A stretch of 64,000 bases of DNA from Strigamia acuminata. Lineage: Eukaryota; Arthropoda; Chilopoda; Geophilomorpha; Linotaeniidae. Location of the stretch: assembly GCA_949358305.1 (NCBI GenBank), contig OX442321.1, positions 620,001-684,000 of the forward strand, in the 5' to 3' direction. Below, piece after piece: positions 37,361 through 47,768 of this stretch (position 1 is its first letter; each line of letters opens with the position of its first letter). The notes beneath the pieces were generated by a model. The model was not told the origin of the DNA, made no database searches, and saw only the letters and a program-made list of their open reading frames with translations. The position numbers and the translations under genes were made by a program.

Positions 37361-40278
37361 CGCCCGACGCCATTTTGCTTTATTCATTGACAATATTATT
37401 AATTATTATTATTATTCATTTTGATTATTAAATTTCGTAATTCTTAATTATTTTTTAATCTCTCGTTCGAATCAAAAAGTGCCTGGAACAAAAATTATTC
37501 CGTTTTAATTGAATTGTGTCGATTGATAAGAAATGCGACATCAATCATTCGCTCAAAGAAAATGTAAATTTCACTCAAAAGTCGCAGTTTTCCGCTCGTT
37601 TTTTGAGTTTTAGTTATAGTTTCGGCCTGAAATGAAATGAATGGTGCTTCACTTTTTATTTGTTGTCGACAATTCTGACGAATGGTGGCGATGATGATAT
37701 TTTTATTTTTATTTTTATGTTTTTATTTGTTTATTTTGAAAATGGGGTGCCTTTTTACTTCTTGCCCACGACTGGTTGACGGTATGAAAGAGATTGTTAT
37801 GACAGCAATATTTCTGCTCTATAGTAATAATTATTATTGCTTTCTAAGTGTGCCATGTAAACATTTTCATTTCTTTCATACATTTTTTAAACTATACTTT
37901 TTCAATCATTTTAGCATCACATTTGTGCTGTTTGTGTCTCTTTGTGCGTCTTTTTTAATTTTTTAAGTTTTGATTTTTTTAAATTATTGCTCCGGTTGTG
38001 GTATTAGTTTCAAAAATGAATGAATGGAAATTTTGTCCACAGTTTTTTCGCGAGATATTAATTTGTGCCATAAGTTATCAATTAATGCTAACGAGGAAAA
38101 GAAAAAATATTATTTTTTTGTTTTGTTTTGTTTATTTCGTTTTTTTTTATTCTATTTTTAAATGTGCAATTGTCAAGTTTTAAGTCATTTCGTTTTGTTT
38201 TTGTCGGAAATGTGCATAATTAAAAATAATTATTAGACTAAAGATTTGTTTATAAAGAAAATTGTGAGGTCATGGTTTGATCTTTTATTTTAATAATCAA
38301 AAAAATGAGATTTTTATGTGCAGATTCGGAAAGGTGTTGATTAATTCTTTTTATTTCCAATTATGTATATAATGTACAGTATTTTTCACCACTGTTTTGC
38401 CTGGATATACACTACAAAAAAAAATAAGAAAAAAAAACCGTCTGCATTTGAATTTTCAGTTCGTGTAAAACAAATTTATTATTATTATTATTATTATTAT
38501 ATTAATATTATTGTAAGTAAAAGACAAACTGAAGATTTTTGTTCCTTAATTTGCGTTTTAAAAAATGGCCAAAGATAACTTTGAATAGTTCTCTTTTCAA
38601 TTAGTCTTCCTTCTTTCAAAAAATTTAATTTTAAACTGAAACATTTGTTTATATATATTTCTTGTGCTGATGAATGTCTGATGTTATGAAAAGAATGATA
38701 AGCAGTACTGAATGTGATCCCATTATAGTGTACAGCCTATGTTATCTCTAATATGTTTTTGTTTAAGATTTTATATCAAAAATTGATGATAAAAGCGAAG
38801 AAAGAAATTATCTAGTCTCATCTTTTATTTTAAAATCTAAAAAAAGATAAACACGATTAAAAATTCAAATCAAATCGATTCAAAAACTTTTGTTTATTCG
38901 CCCGTTTAAAGCGCCATTACGATCGAGCTTTAACTTTTCCCCGCGAGACTACGCCACCGCATGACCGAACACTACTACCGTGTTGATATTTATTTATAAC
39001 TCGTCCCGATTTCCAAACCGGTTTTTTTCCGTTTATTATCTTTTGAAATCCATACAAATAAACACATTTCATAACAATTATAAATCCACGTATGCTTGTG
39101 AATCATTACCACGCCGCTAGTAGTCACTTTTATAGTTTTGCCTTACGGTGACACACCTCTAGACTCCGTCTGGTAATTGGTTGACGTCAAACCATGACAT
39201 CAGTCACCTTTCCCCCATTGGCCGAGCGCGGGTGGTGAGATCCGCGGGAACCAATCGCAGAAAACCGCTTAGTCGCGTGTCCGCTGGTGACGTTGCCAGG
39301 ATATACCATTCAAGATTCCGTGTGCTTTTATCTGCAAACTAAAATTCTTGCTATACTCTCAGCACTTGCGAAGCCTACCAACTTCAACCCGATATCAGTT
39401 TCGAATGTAAGTATAAAATCGCCAATAATCAGTTACAGCCGTCCGACCTAATGATAGAGATTCAATTTCCGCGTGAGTGAATGAACCTCTCGAAAAATTA
39501 TCTACGCAAGAAATTATCTGAATCAATTGAACGTGTTGAGCATTGTATTGGACAGACACACTATCGCGAATCCCCGAGTGCAAAACAAATAAATCAATCG
39601 CGATTTATTCATTCAGACGTCTAGTCGAGCAGACGCAAAAAAAAATGTTCAAAAAAAGGAGGGAAAAGTATTTTTTAAAGTTTTTGCGTCTAAAATGGGT
39701 CTAAAATGGTATTTTGTGCACTGTGTGATGAGTTTGATGAGTAGAGACTCGTCCTTGACCACTTTTCTTTCTTTCTTTCTGTTTTATTTTATTTAATCGA
39801 TTAATTTGTAGGTTTTAAACCAGTTTGGCACCACACTCGTGCGTCGCTATAAACTTTTATTACTAGGACTCGTCACAATGAAGATTGAATAAGTGTTTAC
39901 CAATTTAAATCTATTTCTGTTTTTTAATTTTCTATAGAGTTGAGTTTGTCCCTTTAGCCGCCACGCGATTGGTTGTTGCCGAGTCATCCGATCACGCCAG
40001 CAAGCTCTGGTGTCGTGCGCCTGCGTCAATTTATCGAACGGTACAATGCACCGGCCGAGGAGAGAAAAACAGAGAAATTAATTTAAAAAAAATAAAATTT
40101 AAAATTTAAAATGATGTAATCATTTGAACCTTGAACCATTTCGAAAGTAATTGATGAAATTTCCTCCTCCGACCAAGAATTGGCCTCTATAAATTGAGAG
40201 GGAGAAAAAAAATGTGTCCAGGATGTTTTGTAATCGAAGTCTAAGTTGTAGGATTTGTTGTATTTTCAGAAGTAAAAA
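37361..40278. other. TCF 3' region, ACSL promoter, non-coding exon and first intron
   Basis: After the TCF stop the sequence is AT-rich and probably 3' UTR. ATTAAA occurs near 37427 and an AATAAA at 39057-39062, but the real cleavage site is unclear. The stretch 38880-39400 becomes less AT-rich and contains ACSL promoter-like signals. A plausible non-coding first ACSL exon ends at 39406 before gtaagt, with the matching acceptor at 40269 just upstream of the start codon. No other gene was seen. Confidence 0.5.
39160..39406 (+). promoter_or_regulatory. Putative ACSL promoter and non-coding exon 1
   Basis: Two CCAAT-type boxes in opposite orientation (cccattggcc and accaatcgc), a perfect tgacgtca CRE-like octamer and a related tgacatca lie within about 120 bp. 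They are followed by a sequence ending in tttcgaat and a strong donor gtaagt at 39407. The exon's 5' limit is not visible. Confidence 0.5.
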
Positions 40279-43200
40279 ATGGAGAAATTAGACGAATACA
40301 TGCACGCGTGGGGCACCACGGGAGCACTCACTGTGACAGCTATTGCAGCAGCTTCAGGTATTCATTTTTCATCCTGGTTTGCATGAAACTTCATTCCCGG
40401 CATTTTCCCGCTCATTAATCCCTCGTCAAGCACGAAAACCAACAAAACTCACCAACAAAATTGAAATGTTTTCCTCGTGTTGACGCCATTTTGCTTAACC
40501 GTCACCTTTGCCTGCTTGTTTCAGATTTCGCATTGTTTTCACTCATTTTTTCTTCTCTTTAACTAGTTGCTTAAATCGCTGCTTTTCACTACAAATTATT
40601 TCACGCTTTCAGTTGACCCAAAAATTTTTTTTTTATAATTTTTTTTTTTTAAATATTAACGCAAAGTTATAAATAGTGTATTGAAATTTGGCTGGTCCGC
40701 CCTATTGACCAATGCATCTGCATCCTAGCACACTTTACACCTTGTCTTTTGATCGGTGTGACATCCGATCCGATCTTGCTTGTTTCTCGGCATAAAGGAG
40801 AGGAGCCTTTTGACTGGCCAAAGGTCCCTCGACCGAGAGCAGACGGTTAAGGAGTGATTTTCAAAGTTCAAGATTTTTGAGAAAAAAAAATTGGGGAAAA
40901 AAAGTTTATTCAATTAAAAGAGATAACACGAAATATATATATAATTGAAGTTTGTTATATTTTTCAGTTTATTACTACGCTACTCGTCCTTTACCCATGA
41001 AGCCACCGATAGATTTAAGTCACCAGTCTCTTAAAAGCCCGGTAAGTAAAATTGGGGTGAAATGACGTCATACGTTGTAGTTGTTTCTGCGGAAACCGCA
41101 CAATTTGCGTCGACAACTCAACAGGGGTTTTTTTTCGGGTTAAATTTAACAAATTCTCACAAATTTGATTTCTTAATTCGGAAAATCGTGTTAAAAATGT
41201 CGGGAGTGCTGCTTCGCATCGTAAATTGGCAGGAAACGACTTGTTTACCTACTGTCCGAGTTCTTTGGCACTATCTATAGATAGTTGGGCGCCGAGTTTA
41301 AATTCGGGCAACTGGGTAGGTGTGTACTTTGACGCTATTTTTTGCCCGAACGTAAATATTGTTTATCTCTATTTGCCAAGTCTGGGTATGGGAATAGAAA
41401 GCCATTTATTCGTTACGTAATTGGCAAAGGGAATTTAGCGATGTGCAATTTTTAGTTTGAAATCACAAGGGCGAAAGACTCGATCCACGTCGTTTCCTAT
41501 CGTCGAATTGCGTCATTATTAATTGATTTTGACACGATCCTCGGCACGGGATATTACTATGGTGTTTTTATTCAATTCCCAAAACGACAGGAGTTACAAG
41601 ACCCCGCTCGACGTGAAGCGTCAATGTTACGTAAGTTTAATATTTAATCGCCGAGAAATTGGATTTTGTCCTGGACTTTGGCCACGGTCGAGCATTTAAA
41701 GTTTAAAATGTATTTGACGAGTCGACAAGTTAAAATCCCATTGATCTTTGCCCGTTTGATTCAATTCGATATCGCAATATCGTATTTCTGCGTCTACCAG
41801 CTGACGGGGAGGGGAAAAAACGTTGAAAAATGTGAAAAATTTACAAATTTTTAATTTTTTAATTTTTTTTTTTTTTGTAGGACAATAATGGGGCTCGAAT
41901 TTCATGTTTGACGCCTGACGGGACACCCATTAGATACATCTACGAGGACGTGAAGACGCTTTATGATGTGATGCGTCACGGCGCTCGTGTTAGTGGTGCG
42001 GCAACTCGTTATCTAATTTTTTTTTTTTTTTTTTTTAATTTTTTTTTTAAAAAATTTATTTTCATCAAGGTAATGGCAAATGTCTCGGCTGGCGCGAATC
42101 CAGTGAATCTCCCTACAAATGGCTGTCGTATAACGATGTTATTACTCAATACCGTAACTTTGGATCGGGGTTGATTGCCAAAGGTCTGAAACCCGAGATT
42201 TCTACTTACATTGGAATTTATTCTCAAAATTGTAAAGAGGTAAAAAAAAATATAAAATATAAAATAAAAATATTCGATTTTTATTTTTATTGAATTCTTT
42301 TTATTTTTATAGTGGATTGTTACCGAATATGCGTGCTACAATTATTCTATGGTGTTGATTCCGTTATATGATACGCTTGGACCAGAGGCATGTTCCTATA
42401 TCATCAATCAAGGTAAAATTAATTGATTTTTGAAAGCGGAAATTGGGTTTAAATGGATTTTTGTTGTTTTTTTGTTAAATTGCAGCTAGTATACGAGTTG
42501 TTGTGTGCGACAAGGACGATAAGGTAACGATGCTCTTGAATGAGTTGAGCCAAACTCCATCGTTGAGGATCATCGTTCATATCGAGCCTGTGTCAAACGA
42601 GACCAAGGAAAGAGCGAAGCAACTGAAAATAGAATTGATCTCGTTCCAACAAATGGTTCAGTTTGGCGCGCAACAATCTCACGAGGATGTGGTAAATAAA
42701 AATAAAAATAAAAATAAAAATAAAAAAATTAATTTTTAAATTTTTTTTTTTTAAATAGCCACCAAAACCATCTGATCTGTGTACCATATGCTACACAAGT
42801 GGTACGACCGGTAAACCAAAGGGCGTGATGCTTTCGCACGAGAATGTGGTGGCGGACGTATCGGCTGTTGTCTTGCAATTGAACGATTTGGCACCTAACA
42901 AGGATGACGTCATGATTTCCTTTCTGCCTTTGGCGCACATGCTGGAGAGGGTTTGCGAGGTAAGAATTCCACGAATTTATGTCGCCGTTTTTATTTTTTT
43001 ATTTATTTATTTTTATTTATTTTTAAATAGACCGCAACGTACATTGGTGGAGGCGGAGTCGGGTTTTACCGAGGCGATATACGTAATTTAATGGAAGATC
43101 TCAAATTACTTCAACCTACTATAATGCCAGCTGTACCGCGCTTGCTTAATAGAATTTATGACAGAGTAAATATTTTATATAAAAAAAATTATTTATTTTA

Positions 43201-44446
43201 ATTAAATTTTATTTTTTAAAAATTATTTTCTAGGTCCAGTCACAAGTGAGTGGAAGCACCATCAAATCATTTTTGTTGAGAATGGCGGTTAATTCGAAGT
43301 TAAAAGAACTGAAACGAGGGATCGTTCGAAACAACACCATTTGGGATCGACTTGTGTTCAAAAAAGTGCAAGACGGTCTCGGTGGTCGGTTACGCCTGTT
43401 GGTGGTTGGTTCGGCGCCACTTGCTGGAAACGTCTTAACATTTATACGGTGTTCGGTTGGCTGCGCCGTAAGTACATTGAAATTAATTTATTAATTAATT
43501 TAAATTAATTAAGTTTTTATTTATTGAAGGTTTTGGAAGGTTATGGCCAGACAGAGGGCGTTGCACCATGCACGTTGACCATACAGGGTGACTGGGAGGC
43601 CGAGCACGTTGGCCCTCCAATCGCCTGTTGCAGCTTCAAGTTGGTGGACGTGCCCGAGATGGAGTACTTTGCCGCGGACGGCAAAGGTGAGGTTTGCATT
43701 AAAGGGACGAACGTGTTTCAAGGATACTTCAAGGACCCCGAGAAGACGAAAGAAACGATCGATTCGGACGGTTGGCTACACACTGGCGACATTGGAATGT
43801 GGCTACCCGTAAGCGTTTGAGCAATTTTGTGCGTTTTTTAAATTAATTATTGATTATTTTAGAATGGGGCGTTGAAGATCGTGGATCGCCTGAAACATAT
43901 CTTCAAATTGGCTCAGGGAGAGTATATCGCACCGGAGAAAATCGAGAATATTTACATTCGCAGTCCGTTAGTAGGGCAAATTTTTGTTCACGGAGAAAGT
44001 CTACAGGTAAATCGAATATATTGTTCAATTTGGAGAGAGAAAATGTTGAAATGGGATTTATTTTTCTAGGCTTGTTTGGTGGCCATTGTCGCACCTGACC
44101 CCGAACCGTTGTTAAGATGGGCGAAAAACAATAACCAGAAAGGAACATTCGCCGAAGTTTGTCGGACACAAGCTGCTAAAACTGCTATTTTAGAAGATAT
44201 AACAACTTTAGGCAAGAAAGCTGGACTCAAATCTTTCGAACAAGTATAGAAAAGAGAAATATAATTTATTTTGACACAAATAATTATAATATATAATTTA
44301 TAAATTAGGTGAAGGATGTTTATCTTACAACTGAGCAGATGAGCATCGAAAACAACCTGTTAACGCCCACGATGAAGACGAAGCGTCCTGAATGTAAAAA
44401 GTACTTCATGCCACAGATTGAGGCGATGTATCGTACTTTGGCATGA
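40279..44446 (+). CDS. ACSL: Long-chain fatty-acid-CoA ligase (ACSL1/5/6 group)
   Basis: Thirteen coding exons: 40279-40357, 40968-41041, 41881-41995, 42070-42239, 42313-42412, 42486-42691, 42759-42959, 43031-43165, 43234-43467, 43530-43808, 43863-44006, 44070-44243 and 44309-44446. Phases agree and give 682 aa, close to the family's roughly 700. The enzyme activates long-chain fatty acids to acyl-CoA with ATP, on ER or outer mitochondrial membranes. An N-terminal hydrophobic anchor lies at about residues 14-30. The AMP-binding P-loop [11 protein letters not shown] is at 260-270, GYGQTEG at about 442-448, and the fatty-acyl-CoA-synthetase signature begins [10 protein letters not shown] at about 518, continuing into [18 protein letters not shown]. 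Alignment from memory to human ACSL1 is nearly gap-free. Poly(A) signal AATAAA at 45173-45178. It cannot be assigned to a single vertebrate paralogue. Confidence 0.95.
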
Positions 44447-45603
44447 GGTCCTAATTAGAACGTGAACTGGATTTGGATAGCGCCGCGTCCGTCAACTAGT
44501 GTTGCTCAGTACATTATTGGGGAAAACGAGATGAGCGTGGTCAATTTTTAGGGCTTAAATTTGTGCTCGCAGGATCGAAGCAGTTTCTTTTTACGATGAC
44601 ACTTCTAGTCTTAACAAAAATAATAGCAATCTCTTTTTTGTCGACTCGATTTGGTTTAATTTTTTGTTTTTTTTTGTTTTTTTGTTTTATTTTTAATTAA
44701 CAAAATTTGTAAAATTCGTTATTAGAACATTCCAACCCGTGTAAATATCAGCTTGGGTGTGTGCGAGGTGACTGACTGTTAATTTAATTTGCAAATTGCT
44801 TTTTATTTTTCGTATTTGAAAGTTGTGCTGTAAATAATGGTTGTAAACGTTTTTATGTTTTATTTTTTGTTTTGCCACAATTTGTATTCGGTGCAATGGA
44901 TATTGGATAGCGATTCGAATTTGATCAAAGTTTTTTTGTTTTTTGTTTTTGTGAGCATTTCGGCAAATTTAACTACTGCGAGTTGTGACTTTAGCAATTT
45001 GTTTTGTATTTAATTGTTTTTTTGTTTTGTTTTTCTTTTTTCTAAAAGTTGTAGAGAATACTTAAAAAATATTACAAATCAGAAGCGTAGCTTGTGTGTT
45101 GAATTTTTGAAATTTTTTTTCGTATGTAAACTGTAAATATTTTGATGTATTCATTGATAAGCATTTGTTAGAAATAAACTTGAAAATAAAAATATTTTTT
45201 TTTGGTTATTTGTCGACGGGATGTTTAGCATTGCGTCGTAATAAAGATAAAATGAAATTTGTTTACGTTTTTGATTTAGAAAATGGCGCGCGTCGATTTC
45301 ACAAAAGGGAGTGAAACATTTTTGAAATTCCGTCCGAATTTCGTGTTGAAATACGCAGAATTTAGTCTCAAATTAAAATAGACGGAACGACAGTGTTCGG
45401 AAATGTTGAAATCTGTCGTTTTAATGAACTAATTAAGTCTTAGAAATGATGATATAGTGACACAAATTTTAATTAGTTTGCTTTATTCAGCCGTCAGCTG
45501 GCGCCACATTAGCGGCGATTATATGCTTTTAGCGCTGCTGAACATTTGGCGGGATCGGCCATCGTCAGTTTGAATTTATTTAGACCGGATTGTAACGGGG
45601 ACG
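44447..45603 (+). other. ACSL 3' UTR and H2A.Z promoter
   Basis: The ACSL 3' UTR is T-rich and runs to the AATAAA at 45173-45178. Between there and the H2A.Z start lies the histone promoter, with TTTGGCGGGA at 45545-45554, an E2F-type site. No other gene is visible. Confidence 0.6.
45545..45554 (+). promoter_or_regulatory. E2F-like site upstream of H2A.Z
   Basis: TTTGGCGGGA matches the E2F consensus TTTSGCGC/GGA class and lies about 50 bp before the H2A.Z start codon. Family knowledge makes cell-cycle control plausible; binding is inferred. Confidence 0.45.
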
Positions 45604-46589
45604 ATGGTAAATATCCGTTTTTATCTCGCCGATTGGAAGCCATCCGACAAAACTAGCAATTTCTATCAATTGTTACGGCCTCTATCTTTTATATTTCGGT
45701 CAAATTTTCGCAAAAAACAAGTTATTAATTCGTATTTTGAAAATAATTTCTAGGCGGGAGGAAAAGCAGGTAAAGATTCCGGTAAAGCGAAAGCCAAAGC
45801 TGTCTCTAGATCAGCCAGAGCTGGTTTGCAGGTAAGAAACAAGCTTCTAATTTGCACGAAATAATAATCAACCGGTGACACAACTAGAAAATGAAATAAT
45901 TCCGCTTTTCCCAATTTGTGTCGCTTAAGCCTATTTCGAATGGGCGCACTCCACTCCCACGACAAATGTTTTAACGCCGTTTTATCCTTCTAGTTTCCGG
46001 TCGGTAGAATTCACAGACATTTGAAAAACAGAACAACCAGCCACGGTCGAGTCGGGGCTACGGCCGCCGTCTACAGTGCCGCGATTCTGGAATATTTAAC
46101 GGCCGAGGTAAGCTACGCTCGTTTAGGCCTAAATTTACGACGGTTTGGGGTTTAACATTTTTTAAAGTTCTTCCGAAACACGTCGAATTTGAAGTGTAAA
46201 GTGGCAAACGGTCGTGTTCATTTAGCAGCCACTGGTGAAAAAGAGCGGGAAAACGTCGCGCTTGTCCGCCATTTTGTGTCTTTGTTTGATTTGGCATTTT
46301 TATTTCGCAGGTTTTGGAGTTGGCTGGAAATGCGAGTAAAGATTTAAAAGTAAAGCGTATTACACCGCGACATTTGCAACTGGCCATTCGAGGTGACGAG
46401 GAATTGGATTCTCTGATCAAAGCAACTATTGCTGGCGGTGGTAAGTTTTCGAATTCAAAAATTAAAAAAATAATCCAAAAAAAAAAAAATTTTTTTATTA
46501 ATTAATTTTAAATTTATTTAATTCCAGGTGTCATTCCACATATTCACAAATCACTTATTGGCAAGAAAGGTTCGCAGAAAACAACATAA
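45604..46589 (+). CDS. H2AZ: Histone variant H2A.Z
   Basis: Five coding exons: 45604-45606 (ATG only), 45754-45831, 45994-46107, 46311-46440 and 46528-46589. They give 128 aa, the exact length of animal H2A.Z. The variant replaces H2A in nucleosomes near promoters. Visible hallmarks are the [13 protein letters not shown] tail, the [16 protein letters not shown] core, the acidic-patch and docking region [17 protein letters not shown], and the [13 protein letters not shown] segment specific to H2A.Z. The C-terminus reads GSQKTT instead of the vertebrate GQQKTV. The gene has introns and a poly(A) signal (AATAAA 46701-46706, a second at 47174-47179) and no replication-histone stem-loop, as expected for a replacement histone. 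An intron splits the start codon from the rest of the protein. Confidence 0.97.
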
Positions 46590-47768
46590 AATGCATTGTG
46601 ATTTAGCTATGGATTCGTCATCATTCATATTGAAATAATTCTTCATTCCATACCTTGATTTTAACATCCACTATGTCTATTTGAATTGAAAATAACCAAA
46701 AATAAAGAAAGATAAAAGCCTTACTAACCAAATTAAAAAAAAAATTAACCATTTTAATATTAAAAATATTTATAAATCGAATTAACAAGGAAAATTGCCT
46801 TAACTCAACCGACTGATTCTCTAAACATAGTGAGAGACAATGGAATCAATTTCCTTTCTTTTTTTTCTGTTTTTTCGTTCAATTTCAGTTTCTATCATCA
46901 AATGTTCAAACTCATTTTGACCATCATACCAAGTAGTGATTTAAAACAAACTTAGAACGATTTTTGTATCAACTTTCTTGATATGTAATTTTTTCATTAT
47001 TGCAAGTAGTCCTCGTCCACTGTATAATCGAAAGTGTAAAATTCAATGCAGAAATTTCTGTTTAATCGTTTTCGTTTGAAATTCTCAATTGTATAAGCAA
47101 AACTTATGAAATTTCAATGGGAGAAATCGAAGCACTGCATTTTATGATTATTAATGTAAATTAGTATTACGCTAATAAAGGCAATATTGATATTAATTTT
47201 TTAACTTTGTCGCGTTTACGGTGATGTAATTTGATTCCGAGATGTCACGAACCGAGCCTCCATCAAGGCTCCCAAATCAAATCAATTTTTAACCGCCGTT
47301 TCGAGATTTTACTACGTCATACCGCTCTGGAACGTAACAGAAGGTGTGTCGTTACGTCATTCGCAATTGAAATAGCCATCAGCCAATCAGAATCGCGAAA
47401 CTATGTCGAGCCCGAATTGTCTGAGCCGCGGAGCAGCTGCAGTCGACCACCAAATACCGAAAGGTCCCGTCTATTCTCGTCTTTCCTGGTGCAAAATTAG
47501 CGGTAAGACATTAATTCCGCGGATAACTTTACGCAATCGATCGATTCCCGAACGAAAACGACCGAATCTAATCATTTTTAACTTTTGTTTTACCCCTAAG
47601 AGTCAATTCGGCCGAAACTAGCAGCGGACATTTGAATGGCGATTGAATTAGACGGAAAATAGTCGTGAGTTGCACTTTCCGCGCTCTAATTAGCTATATA
47701 ACCTTGAAATTTGCCATTTTCAGTACACACCGAGCAATTCAAAGCGAACCCGAACCCTAACCAGCGCC
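46590..47768 (+). other. H2A.Z 3' UTR and OGDH 5' UTR/promoter
   Basis: AATAAA sites at 46701-46706 and 47174-47179 could give short and long H2A.Z 3' UTRs. Less AT-rich sequence from about 47220 to 47640 is the likely OGDH promoter. A candidate non-coding exon ends at 47503 before gtaaga and would splice to the acceptor ending at 47723, 45 bp upstream of the OGDH start codon. Confidence 0.5.

Noticed and set aside
41591-41630. A candidate extra ACSL exon with good splice sites between exons 2 and 3
   Set aside because: It is 40 nt and breaks the reading frame into exon 41881-41995. Joining 41041 directly to 41881 is in phase and aligns without gaps to the family.
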